Below are positions 30,440-38,271 of a DNA stretch of 64,000 nt, in pieces. The position numbers were made by a program, and so were the translations under genes. The DNA comes from Mesorhizobium sp. WSM3862 (lineage in GTDB: Bacteria; Pseudomonadota; Alphaproteobacteria; Rhizobiales; Rhizobiaceae). The number at the start of each line of letters is the position of its first letter. The first letter of the stretch is position 1. Under the pieces are notes generated by a model. The model saw only the letters and a list, made by a program, of their open reading frames with translations. It had not been told where the DNA came from and made no database searches. The stretch is from contig NZ_NSGE01000004.1 in NCBI RefSeq assembly GCF_002294985.1, positions 62,001 to 126,000 on the forward strand, in the 5' to 3' direction.

Positions 30440-30892
30440 TCAACTGATCAGCCGCTGCCGCAGCTCGGCGGAGGGGATCTCGCAGCTGTGTTTGCGGCCG
30501 AACAGCGCATAGCGGTTCTTGGCGATGCGGTCGTACAGCCAGTCGCGCAGCGGCCGCGGCAGGACGAGCAGCAATCTCGCGGCGCGCCACGGCCAGCCGA
30601 GCGCCGCCATGACGGCGACGAAACTGTCGAGCTTCGTGAAGGCGGCGCCGTCAATGATGGCGAGGTTGCTGTCGTAATCCTCGGTCGGCAGGCCGTGCTC
30701 ACGAAACAGCGCCTCGCCGAGCGGCGATTGCGCGGTGGCGAAGCGGAAGCGTTTGTTCCGGTCGATCTTGAGGACGATCTGGACGAAGCCCGAGCAGAAC
30801 ACACAGACGCCGTCGAACACGAGCAGCGGCTGGCGGGCATCGTAAGCTTGGCCTGGGAGAAGGGGACGTTTCTGTTCGGACAGGTCGGTCAT
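30440..30892 (-). CDS. DCC1-like thiol-disulfide oxidoreductase family protein (DUF393)
   Basis: This 150-residue DUF393 protein is named for its DxxCxxC motif: here LLVFDGVCVFCSGFV with Cys30 and Cys33. The family is assumed to have a thioredoxin-like redox activity, but partners are not established. The start at 30892 is an ATG after a weak ribosome site. The truncated dehydrogenase fragment lies immediately downstream. Confidence 0.88.
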   Translation of the reverse strand: MTDLSEQKRPLLPGQAYDARQPLLVFDGVCVFCSGFVQIVLKIDRNKRFRFATAQSPLGEALFREHGLPTEDYDSNLAIIDGAAFTKLDSFVAVMAALGWPWRAARLLLVLPRPLRDWLYDRIAKNRYALFGRKHSCEIPSAELRQRLIS

Positions 30893-31087
30893 GTCGGCCC
30901 CGGCTGCTTGTGCCCCTAGGCACTAAGCTAGGGGGACACTAAGCCAGCCGGCGGCGGCGTCAAAGTCGCGGCGTTGTCGCACGCCTGCCGTCGACGACGG
31001 CGGGGCGCTCGTCACGATAGGTCGTGGCGCGGGTGTTGTCGGCCGGCTTGCAGATCCGGCTGTTGTGGCGGCTGTCGAGCATCGTGG

Positions 31088-31234
31088 TCAGTGCGTGCCG
31101 ATGCCGAGCGAGTTGCCGCGGCGCGCGCAGGCCGGGCCCGGGCCGCGCATGTAATAGCGCTCGGGCCGATAGGTCGGCGCGACGAATTCGCGGATGGCGG
31201 CGGCATAGCCGGCGATGTGATTCCAGAAGTTCAT
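31088..31234 (-). CDS. small hypothetical protein
   Basis: The minus strand encodes 48 residues starting MNFWNHIAGYAAAIREFVAP, then TYRPERYYMRGPGP and ending GNSLGIGTH. AGGA lies five bases from the ATG. The sequence looks protein-like rather than random (aromatic, balanced). A second short frame (from about 31079 down to 30962, other register) follows. No family recognised; it might be a real small gene or a remnant. Confidence 0.4.
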   Translation of the reverse strand: MNFWNHIAGYAAAIREFVAPTYRPERYYMRGPGPACARRGNSLGIGTH

Positions 31235-31515
31235 TTTTCCTGTCCCTGTCCCGTTTTCGGATGTCCCTTCCGAATTGCGAGGATCATAGCCTCGAGGCGT
31301 GAATAGTCGGTGAACGCGATGTTAATTTCTGGTCCGAAACGCGTTGCATCGTGGCTGGAATGCGGCTGATTCGCGGTCTTTCGAAGCCTTTTGTCGCGTT
31401 TCCGGCTCGTGTGACTTTTGCATCACATATGTTTCGTCTCTATGTCGCTTGGGCGCGCTTCTGTTTCACGCATCGAAGGTGGCTTGAAATTTCCGTGCGG
31501 CGTCGTCCGCCGGCA

Positions 31516-31540
31516 GGAACCTGCCCTGCGCGGTGACGTT
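31516..31540 (+). promoter_or_regulatory. EcfG-type (general stress) promoter upstream of the DUF892 gene
   Basis: GGAAC (31516-31520) is followed after 16 bases by CGTT (31537-31540). This fits the alphaproteobacterial EcfG/RpoE2 consensus GGAAC-N16/17-CGTT. It lies about 93 bases before the DUF892 start codon. The rest of the gap 31235-31632 shows no gene. Confidence 0.7.
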
Positions 31541-31632
31541 GATCGATCAAGGCCGGGGCCGAAACCCGGCCGCGTTGGCGGCGGACCGGCCGCGCAACTT
31601 CCGGACAACACCAGACATGGAAGGCAACCGCC

Positions 31633-32139
31633 ATGGGTTTCTTTTCGAAAGACATCAAGACGCTGGACGACCTCTTCGTCCACACGCTGCGCGACATCTA
31701 TTATGCCGAAAAACAGATCGAGAAATCGCTGCCGAAGATGATCGACAAGGCGACGGATTCGCAATTGAAAGCCGGTTTCGAGAAGCATCTCGCGCAGACC
31801 AAGGGCCACATCGAACGGGTCGAGCAGGTATTCGAGCTGCATGGCGTCAAGGCCAAGACCGTCAACTGCCCCGCCATCGACGGCATCCTCGAGGAGGCTG
31901 ACGACGTGAGCGGCGACGTGGAGGACAAGGAGGTCCTCGATGCCGCGCTGATCGCCTCGGCTCAGGCCGTCGAGCATTACGAGATAACGCGCTACGGCAC
32001 GCTGATCGCCTGGGCCAAGCAGCTCGGCCGCAGCGACTGCGCCAATGTGCTGGCCAAGAACCTCAAGGAAGAAGAGGCGACCGACCGCAAGCTCACCGAG
32101 ATCGCGGAAAGCAAGGTCAATCTGCAGGCTGCCGAATAA
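31633..32139 (+). CDS. DUF892 (YciE/YciF-like) ferritin-like protein
   Basis: This 168-residue four-helix ferritin-like protein has the family features LDDLFVHTLRDIYYAEKQI near the N-terminus and AVEHYEITRYGTL near residue 110. Acidic and histidine residues on the helices suggest a di-iron site. YciE/YciF relatives are stress-induced. The EcfG-type promoter upstream agrees. A strong terminator follows. Confidence 0.92.
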   Translation: MGFFSKDIKTLDDLFVHTLRDIYYAEKQIEKSLPKMIDKATDSQLKAGFEKHLAQTKGHIERVEQVFELHGVKAKTVNCPAIDGILEEADDVSGDVEDKEVLDAALIASAQAVEHYEITRYGTLIAWAKQLGRSDCANVLAKNLKEEEATDRKLTEIAESKVNLQAAE

Positions 32140-32152
32140 CTAATTGTGAGCC

Positions 32153-32184
32153 CGAAAGGCCGGCGGACAGCCGCCGGCCTTTCG
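32153..32184 (+). terminator. terminator after the DUF892 gene
   Basis: A perfect 14-base stem CGAAAGGCCGGCGG / CCGCCGGCCTTTCG with a four-base loop starts 13 bases after the stop codon. The stem ends in TTTCG without a longer T-run. Confidence 0.8.
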
Positions 32185-32191
32185 CCTGCCC

Positions 32192-32217
32192 GGAACCGAA
32201 GCGGAGCCTTGGCCGTT
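32192..32217 (+). promoter_or_regulatory. EcfG-type promoter upstream of ligD
   Basis: GGAAC (32192-32196) and CGTT (32214-32217) are separated by 17 bases, within the EcfG consensus spacing. It lies about 77 bases before the ligD ATG, directly after the DUF892 terminator. A single match of this length could be chance, but two tandem genes both have one. Confidence 0.6.
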
Positions 32218-32293
32218 GCGATGGCACCCGCCTGCCAGGGAGGTCGCCGTGGCGTCTACGTCCAGGCGCAGATCCGCATAGGAGCACGATGTC

Positions 32294-34807
32294 ATGGCCG
32301 GCCTCGAGCAATACCACGCCAAGCGCGATTTCCGGAAAACCTCGGAGCCGGCCGGCCAGCTCGCGCCCAGCAAGAAGACCGACGCCGGCGGCATCTTCGT
32401 TGTCCAGAAGCATGCCGCGACGCGGCTCCACTATGACTTTCGGCTCGAGCATGATGGCGTGTTGTGGAGCTGGGCGGTCACGCGCGGACCGAGTCTCGAC
32501 CCGCACGAGAGGCGGCTGGCGGTGCATGTCGAGGACCACCCGATCGACTATGCGTCTTTCGAGGGCACCATTCCGAAGGGCGAATATGGCGGCGGTTCCG
32601 TCCTCGTCTGGGACGAAGGCCGGTGGATCCCCGACGGCGACCCGGCCAAGGGCATGAAGAAGGGCCATATCGACTTCGAGCTCGAAGGCCAGAAGCTCAA
32701 CGGTCGCTGGCATCTGGTCAGGCTGAAGCCGCGCCCGCGCGAAAAGCGCGACAACTGGCTGCTGATCAAATCCAATGACGCCGCCGCCCGCCCTGGTGAA
32801 GACATACTTGTAGAGGCGCCGCAATCGGTAAAGTCGGGCTTGACCATCGAGGAGATCGGCGAAGGCAAGACGGCCAAGGGCGCCAAACCAAGGGTCTGGC
32901 ATTCCAACAAGCCGGCTGCAGGCAAGGCAAAATCCCCACGCCTCGAATTCGTCGAGCCGCAGCTGGCGACGCTCGAAAAGAATGCGCCTTCCGGCGAGGA
33001 ATGGGTGCATGAGGTGAAGTTCGACGGCTACCGCATGCAGGCGCAGATCGCCGGCAGCGATGTCCGGCTGCTGACCCGCACCGGCCTTGACTGGACGAAG
33101 AAGTTCGAAGGTCCGGTCGTGGCCGAGCTTGCCGGACTGAAATGCCGCGACGCCATCATCGACGGCGAGATCGTCGTGTTGGCCGACAGCGGCGTGTCCT
33201 CCTTCGCCATGCTGCAGGCGGATCTCTCGGCCGGCCGCACCGACCGCTTCATCTACTACGTCTTCGACCTGATGCGGCTCAATGGCGAGGACCTTCGCCG
33301 CGAGCCGCTGGTCGAGCGCAAGCAGGCGCTGGCCGAACTGCTCGGCGAGCGGTCGGAGCAATCCGCCGTCCGCTTCAGCGATCATTTTGCGGAACCCGGC
33401 AGCGTCATGCTGCAGCATGTCTGCCGCATGGGTCTCGAAGGCGTGGTGTCGAAACGCGCCGACGCGCCCTATCGCAGCGGCCGCGGCCTCGCCTGGATCA
33501 AATCGAAATGCACGCTGCGCCAGGAATTCGTCATCGGCGGTTACTTGCCGTCGGACAAGACCGGGCGCGGCCTGCGCTCGCTGCTGGTCGGCTATCATGA
33601 AAGCGGCAGGCTCAACTATGCCGGCCGCGTCGGCACCGGCTTTTCCGGCAAGGTGGCTGCGGACCTTAAGAAAAAACTCGACAGCCTCAAGACGACGAAG
33701 TCGCCTTTTTCTGCCGCCGTGCCGAAGGGCAAGGGCCTCGTCTGGGTCAAGCCCGAGCTTGTCGGCGAAGTGGAGTTCCGCAGCTGGACATCCGACCATA
33801 TAATCCGCCACGCCTCGTTCCAGGGGCTGCGCGAGGACAAGCCGGCGGAGGACGTGGTGCAGGAAAAGCCGAAGCAAGCCGACGGCAAGACAAAAAGCGG
33901 AGCAAAGGCGAGCAGCGGCAGGACCGAGACAAAAACCTCGGCCGGAACGGCGAAGACCTCGGTGAAGCTGTCGCATCCCGACAAGCTGCTGTGGCCCGAC
34001 GAAAAGGTCTCCAAGCAGGATCTCCTCGATCACTACGCCTTGGTCTGGCCGCGAATTGAGCCATTCGTCGTCAACCGGCCGCTCAGCCTTGTGCGGGCGC
34101 CGGATGGCATCCATGGCCAGCGCTTCTTCCAAAAACATGCCTCACCGGGCATGAGCGACAAGATCGCCAGGATGAACGATCCGACCGACGGCGAGGAGAT
34201 CTTGTTCATCAGGGATTTCGACGGGCTTGCAGCCCTTGTCCAATACGGCGTCGTCGAGGTTCATATCTGGGGCTCGACTGTCGACGAACTGGAAAAGCCG
34301 GACCAGATCATCTTCGATCTCGATCCGGACGAGGGCATCGGGGTCGAGGCGGTGCGTGCCGCCGCCCTCGACATCCGAGCCAAGCTGAACGACCTGTCGC
34401 TGCCGACCCTGGTCAAGACGTCTGGCGGCAAGGGCTATCACGTGCTGGTGCCGCTCAAGCCCTCCGCCGAATGGGACGAGGTGAAGGACTTCGCCCATGA
34501 TTTCGCCCGCGCCCTGGAGCAGGCCGCGCCCGACCGCTACACGGCGACGCTGTCGAAGAAGGCGCGCACCGGCAAGATCTTCGTCGACTACCTGCGCAAC
34601 GGCCGCGGCGCGACCACGGTCGCGCCCTATTCCTCGCGCGCCAAGAAGGGCGCGACGGTGTCGATGCCGGTGACCTGGCCGGAGATCGAAAAGGGCCTGC
34701 CGCCCAATGCGTTTCCGCTCGGCGACGCCACGACGCTAAAGCAGCTGAAGAAGGCCGATCCGTGGGCGGATTTCTTCAAGTTGGGCAAACCGCTCAAGCG
34801 GGCTTAG
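32294..34807 (+). CDS. ligD: DNA ligase D
   Basis: This 837-residue multifunctional enzyme of bacterial non-homologous end joining works with Ku. The N-terminal 3'-phosphoesterase domain (about residues 1-190) has RLHYDFRLE with His46 and EDHP with His82. The ATP-dependent ligase domain (about 215-525) has EVKFDGYR with the adenylated lysine near 242. The C-terminal primase/polymerase domain (about 560-837) has HPDKLLWPDE and the metal motif FDLDPDEG near 675. No ku gene is in the window. Confidence 0.95.
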   Translation: MAGLEQYHAKRDFRKTSEPAGQLAPSKKTDAGGIFVVQKHAATRLHYDFRLEHDGVLWSWAVTRGPSLDPHERRLAVHVEDHPIDYASFEGTIPKGEYGGGSVLVWDEGRWIPDGDPAKGMKKGHIDFELEGQKLNGRWHLVRLKPRPREKRDNWLLIKSNDAAARPGEDILVEAPQSVKSGLTIEEIGEGKTAKGAKPRVWHSNKPAAGKAKSPRLEFVEPQLATLEKNAPSGEEWVHEVKFDGYRMQAQIAGSDVRLLTRTGLDWTKKFEGPVVAELAGLKCRDAIIDGEIVVLADSGVSSFAMLQADLSAGRTDRFIYYVFDLMRLNGEDLRREPLVERKQALAELLGERSEQSAVRFSDHFAEPGSVMLQHVCRMGLEGVVSKRADAPYRSGRGLAWIKSKCTLRQEFVIGGYLPSDKTGRGLRSLLVGYHESGRLNYAGRVGTGFSGKVAADLKKKLDSLKTTKSPFSAAVPKGKGLVWVKPELVGEVEFRSWTSDHIIRHASFQGLREDKPAEDVVQEKPKQADGKTKSGAKASSGRTETKTSAGTAKTSVKLSHPDKLLWPDEKVSKQDLLDHYALVWPRIEPFVVNRPLSLVRAPDGIHGQRFFQKHASPGMSDKIARMNDPTDGEEILFIRDFDGLAALVQYGVVEVHIWGSTVDELEKPDQIIFDLDPDEGIGVEAVRAAALDIRAKLNDLSLPTLVKTSGGKGYHVLVPLKPSAEWDEVKDFAHDFARALEQAAPDRYTATLSKKARTGKIFVDYLRNGRGATTVAPYSSRAKKGATVSMPVTWPEIEKGLPPNAFPLGDATTLKQLKKADPWADFFKLGKPLKRA

Positions 34808-34831
34808 CCAGCAGCCGAGCCGGCCAGTCCG

Positions 34832-35506
34832 TCACGCCAGAAATACCCTCTCGAACTCCTGCTTGCCCTTCGGCGAGAACACCACGGCGCGGCTGTCCTT
34901 GTCGCGCCGCGCCCATTTTTCGACGATGACCTTGTCGAGGATGGCGGCGCCCAGCGCGCCGGCCAGATGCGAGCGCCGCACGCTCCAGTCGAGGCAGGCG
35001 CGGCAGATCGGCCGCTTCGCTTTGCTGTCGATCTCGATGCCGAGCGCGGCGAAATGCGAAATGGCTGACGGCGACAGCCTGATCTCGTTCTCCTGGCGCA
35101 GCAGCAGCTTCCGGTCGACCAGACGGTCGAGCATCGCCACCGCCTGCTCGCCGGCAAGATGGTCGTAGCACACCCGCGCCACGCGCATGGCCGCGTCGCG
35201 CGGGCCGGGCCGCACCCGCTTCGGGCCGACCGCCTCGGCGACGCCGATGATCGCCTCGAGCATGCCCGCCACCTGCGGGCCGGCAAGGCCGTAGTAGCGA
35301 TGCCGGCCCTGGCTCGCCAGCGTCAGCAACCCGCCGTCCATCAGCTTGGACAGATGCGAGGACGCGGTGGGCAGCGACACGCCGGCTTCAAGCGCCAGCT
35401 CCGACGCGGTCAGCGCCGTGCCGCCCATCAGCGCGTTGAGCATGTTGGCGCGGGCCGGGTCGCCGACCAGGCTGGCGATGCGGGCGATATCGGGTCCTTC
35501 ACGCAT
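34832..35506 (-). CDS. ArsR-type winged-helix transcriptional regulator
   Basis: This 224-residue regulator has an N-terminal ArsR-like winged helix (residues 1-85: ALTASELALEAGVSLPTASSHLSKL). A larger C-terminal region contains AKRPICRACLDWSVRR, where the two cysteines might bind metal or sense thiols. ArsR proteins with this extension are not classical metal sensors. I chose the ATG at 35506. It is divergent from the NIPSNAP/monooxygenase pair and probably controls it. Confidence 0.87.
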   Translation of the reverse strand: MREGPDIARIASLVGDPARANMLNALMGGTALTASELALEAGVSLPTASSHLSKLMDGGLLTLASQGRHRYYGLAGPQVAGMLEAIIGVAEAVGPKRVRPGPRDAAMRVARVCYDHLAGEQAVAMLDRLVDRKLLLRQENEIRLSPSAISHFAALGIEIDSKAKRPICRACLDWSVRRSHLAGALGAAILDKVIVEKWARRDKDSRAVVFSPKGKQEFERVFLA

Positions 35507-35692
35507 AGTTCGATCCTCATCGAAGCATCCCCGTGAGGGAAGCACTATTCTCGGGCGAGCTCAAGGAGCGCGGCAAACGCTGCTGACACCAGAACGTCTA
35601 GCACAGCCGGTGAAGCGATGTTTCGACCGTGGTCGAACCGTCGCCGCCAGCAAGCCCACCGACCCAGTAAGCCAATCGACGAGGAGACCGAA

Positions 35693-36061
35693 ATGACCGT
35701 CACCTGCTTCATCCGCTACGAGATCGACCCTTTCGGCAAGGCCGCGTTCGAGCAATATGCGCGCGCCTGGGGTCAGGCCATTCCGCGCTGCGGCGCCGAG
35801 CTGATCGGCTATTTCGCGCCGCATGAGGGTTCGGCCACCACGGCTTACGCGGCCTACAACATCGAGAACCTCGCGGCCTACGAAGCCTATCGCGCGCGGC
35901 TTGCCGCCGACCCGGCCGGCAAGGCAAACTATGAGTTCGCGCGGCGCGAGAAATTCATTCTCAAGGAAGACCGGATCTTCCTGAAACTGGTCTCGGCACC
36001 GCATGGCCCGAGGCAGGTCTTTCGCACCGACGTAACGGTCAAAGAAGGGATAGAGGTATGA
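35693..36061 (+). CDS. NIPSNAP family protein
   Basis: This 122-residue dimeric alpha-beta barrel protein starts MTVTCFIRYEIDP and carries GYFAPHEGSATTAYAAYNIENLAAYEAYR. The family's activity is unknown. GAGGAGACC precedes the ATG. The stop overlaps the next gene (ATGA), so the two barrel proteins are made together. It is divergent from the ArsR gene. Confidence 0.86.
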   Translation: MTVTCFIRYEIDPFGKAAFEQYARAWGQAIPRCGAELIGYFAPHEGSATTAYAAYNIENLAAYEAYRARLAADPAGKANYEFARREKFILKEDRIFLKLVSAPHGPRQVFRTDVTVKEGIEV

Positions 36062-36402
36062 TCGCCGTCATCTTCGAAGTCGAGCCGGCGGAGGGAAAAC
36101 GTGACGCCTATCTTGGCATCGCCGCCGAGCTCAAGCCCCTGCTCGACGGCATCGATGGCTTCATCTCGGTCGAGCGCTTCCAGAGCCTGACCGATCCGAG
36201 GCGCGTGCTCTCGCTGTCCTTCTGGCGCGACGAGGAAGCCGTCAAGGCCTGGCGCAACACCGAGGAGCACCGGCAGGCGCAGAAGGCCGGCCGTGGCGGC
36301 ATCTTTGCCGGCTATCGTCTGCGCATCGCCCATGTGGTGCGCGATTACGGGCTAAATGAAAGGGCTGAAGCGCCCGAAGACAGCCGCATAGTGAATGGGT
36401 GA
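36058..36402 (+). CDS. antibiotic biosynthesis monooxygenase (ABM) domain protein
   Basis: This 114-residue ABM-family ferredoxin-like barrel has MIAVIFEVEPAEGKRDAYL, the central FISVERFQSLTDPRRVLSLSFW and AVKAWRNTEEH. Members include heme-degrading and quinone-forming monooxygenases and many of unknown activity. The coupling with NIPSNAP suggests a joint function. Confidence 0.86.
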   Translation: MIAVIFEVEPAEGKRDAYLGIAAELKPLLDGIDGFISVERFQSLTDPRRVLSLSFWRDEEAVKAWRNTEEHRQAQKAGRGGIFAGYRLRIAHVVRDYGLNERAEAPEDSRIVNG

Positions 36403-36410
36403 AACGCGGC

Positions 36411-36463
36411 TCTCCCTTCCCCTGTGGGCCTGATGCGTAATTGGCCCGCAAGGGGAGAAGGAG
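36411..36463. terminator. imperfect hairpin between convergent genes
   Basis: CTCCCTTCCCCTGTGGGCC pairs imperfectly with GGCCCGCAAGGGGAGAAGGAG. It lies between the convergent monooxygenase and mbfA genes. It resembles the C/G-rich half-elements of the intergenic repeats and may be one of them. Confidence 0.45.
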
Positions 36464-36472
36464 GATCGGCCC

Positions 36473-37456
36473 TCACGCATTGCCGATCAGCACACCCGCT
36501 CCGAACACCAGCGCGCCGCCCAGCACCACCTGGAAGGCGGCGCGCCAGAACGGCGTCTGCATATAGCGGTTCTGGATGAAGGCGATCGCCCACAGTTCGA
36601 AGAACACGACGATCGCGGCGACGATCGTTGCCGTCCAGAAATAGGGAATGAGATAGGGCAGCGCGTGGCCGAGTCCCCCCAGCGTCGTCATGATGCCGAC
36701 GGTGAGCCCCCGCTTCACCGGCGAGCCGCGCCCCGAAAGTTTGCCGTCGTCGGAAGCCACCTCGGTGAAGCCCATCGAGATGCCGGCGCCGATCGAGGCG
36801 GCGAGGCCGACGAGGAAGGTCTGGAAGGTTGCATGGGTGGCGAAGGCGGCGGCGAAGATCGGCGCCAGGGTCGACACCGACCCGTCCATCAGCCCGGCTA
36901 GCCCCGGCTGCACATAGGTGAGGATGAACTGGCGCTGCTCGGTTGTCGCTTCCTCCTCCTTCACCTCGCCCGGGACGTGCTCCTGTTCGAGTTCATGCGC
37001 GGAGTTCTCGTGGCCGAGTTCCGCCGCCGCCAATTCGTCGAGCAGCTTCCGGGTCGACGCATCGGTGGTGCGCTTGGCCGCCTCGACATAGAAGCGATAA
37101 GCCTGCCGCTCCATGTCCTCGGCCTGACGGCGCACATGCTCGATGCCGAGCGGCCGCACCAGCCAGTCGGGCTTGCGTTCGTAGTAGCCTCTCACATGCT
37201 CGCGCCGGATCAGCGGGATGCGCTCGCCGAAGCGCTTGCGGTGAAGCTCGATGAGGGAATCGCGGTGGCCGTCTTCCTCCTCCGCCATGGCCTCGAACAC
37301 CTTGGCCGATTGTGGAAACTCTTGTGCCAGCCCGTCGGCATAGGCCCGGTAGATGCGTCCGTCGTCCTCCTCCGACGAAATCGCCAGCGCCAGGATTTCC
37401 TGCTCCGACAGCGAATCGAAGGAGCGGCGGCCAAAGCCGAAAACACGGGAAAGCAT
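36473..37456 (-). CDS. mbfA: MbfA, ferritin-like/VIT1 iron exporter
   Basis: This 327-residue inner membrane protein has an N-terminal ferritin-like (erythrin) domain, about residues 15-165, with EEDDGRIYR and EEEDGHRDSLIELH. A C-terminal VIT1-type membrane domain (about 180-327) has several helices. In Agrobacterium and Bradyrhizobium, MbfA exports iron and protects against iron and peroxide stress, and Irr represses it. The operator palindrome lies just before the start codon. It is convergent with the monooxygenase gene. Confidence 0.92.
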   Translation of the reverse strand: MLSRVFGFGRRSFDSLSEQEILALAISSEEDDGRIYRAYADGLAQEFPQSAKVFEAMAEEEDGHRDSLIELHRKRFGERIPLIRREHVRGYYERKPDWLVRPLGIEHVRRQAEDMERQAYRFYVEAAKRTTDASTRKLLDELAAAELGHENSAHELEQEHVPGEVKEEEATTEQRQFILTYVQPGLAGLMDGSVSTLAPIFAAAFATHATFQTFLVGLAASIGAGISMGFTEVASDDGKLSGRGSPVKRGLTVGIMTTLGGLGHALPYLIPYFWTATIVAAIVVFFELWAIAFIQNRYMQTPFWRAAFQVVLGGALVFGAGVLIGNA

Positions 37457-37466
37457 GAGAAAATCA

Positions 37467-37495
37467 CCCTAGTTTAGAACGATTCTAAACTAGGG
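37467..37495 (-). promoter_or_regulatory. Irr-type iron control element (ICE) upstream of mbfA
   Basis: A perfect inverted repeat, CCCTAGTTTAGAA then CGA then TTCTAAACTAGGG, contains TTTAGAA-N3-TTCTAAA, the Irr box of rhizobia as I recall it. It ends 10 bases from the start codon, so repression at low iron by blocking transcription is expected. Confidence 0.85.
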
Positions 37496-37631
37496 AATCG
37501 TTTGCCGAGGGTCAATCGCGAACGCCGCGGGACAGGCAGAATTCGTCGATCCAGCTTTCCGCTCGCACCCTTCATTATTGCCGAATGTTCACCTATATGG
37601 AACGCATCGGCCAAAACGAAGGAAACACGGG

Positions 37632-37955
37632 ATGACGGACAAGAAGCCCCCGCATGCATTCGATCCAAAGCCTGTTCTCGATCTCATCGCCAGCATCGAG
37701 GCCGACCTGCAGCGGCTCAAAGGCCTGGTCGAGCAGCAGGCCGAAAAATTCGACCCCGCCAATCCGCACAACAAGACGCTGGACGGCAAGCTGACCGAGG
37801 AAGGCGTCGAATGCTGCTATCGCATGTTCGACGACGGCAAGTCGCGCTACACGGTCGCCCAGCAGATGAAGATCTCTTTTGCTGCCGCCACGCATCGTTT
37901 CAACAGCTGGCGCAAGCTCGGCGGCAAGAAGCGGACGCGCGCGCTGCTGGGGTGA
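37632..37955 (+). CDS. conserved hypothetical protein
   Basis: This 107-residue soluble protein has an N-terminal helix (PKPVLDLIASIEADLQRLKG). The second half KSRYTVAQQMKISFAAATHRFNSWRKLGG reads like a helix-turn-helix. No signal peptide or membrane helix. AAGGAA precedes the ATG at 37632. A DNA-binding role is possible but not established. It is divergent from mbfA; the Irr box sits nearer mbfA. Confidence 0.6.
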   Translation: MTDKKPPHAFDPKPVLDLIASIEADLQRLKGLVEQQAEKFDPANPHNKTLDGKLTEEGVECCYRMFDDGKSRYTVAQQMKISFAAATHRFNSWRKLGGKKRTRALLG

Positions 37956-37969
37956 GCAGCGGCCGCCCT

Positions 37970-38170
37970 TCGCTTCGTCATCCTCGGGCCTGACCCGAGG
38001 ATCCATGCCGCGAGCCCTATTACGGAATGCAGAAGCGAGAGCGCGCTCTGGAAGTACCTGCGAAGAGTGTCCGTTCTGCTTCGGCTGCCCGCATCGCGAA
38101 GGTGCCGACATGGATTCCCGCGTCGCTTCGCTCCTTGCTCCGCCTGAGACTGACGAAGGTGACGGCCGTC
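37970..38170. repeat. dispersed intergenic repeat before the threonine dehydratase
   Basis: GTCATCCTCGGGCCTGACCC and GAGGATCCATGCCG form the left end. GACATGGATTCCCGCGTCGC then TTCGCTCCTTGCTCCGCC form the right end, the latter (38119-38144) identical to 24023-24048. The whole gap 37956-38271 contains no gene that I can support. Confidence 0.65.
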
Positions 38171-38271
38171 GACGCTATCATCGCCAATATTGTCTCCATC
38201 ACATTTTTTCGTTGGCGCGCCGCCGCGTTTTCCGTGCAGCATATGGGCATCATTCTCCTACGAGGCCCGCC

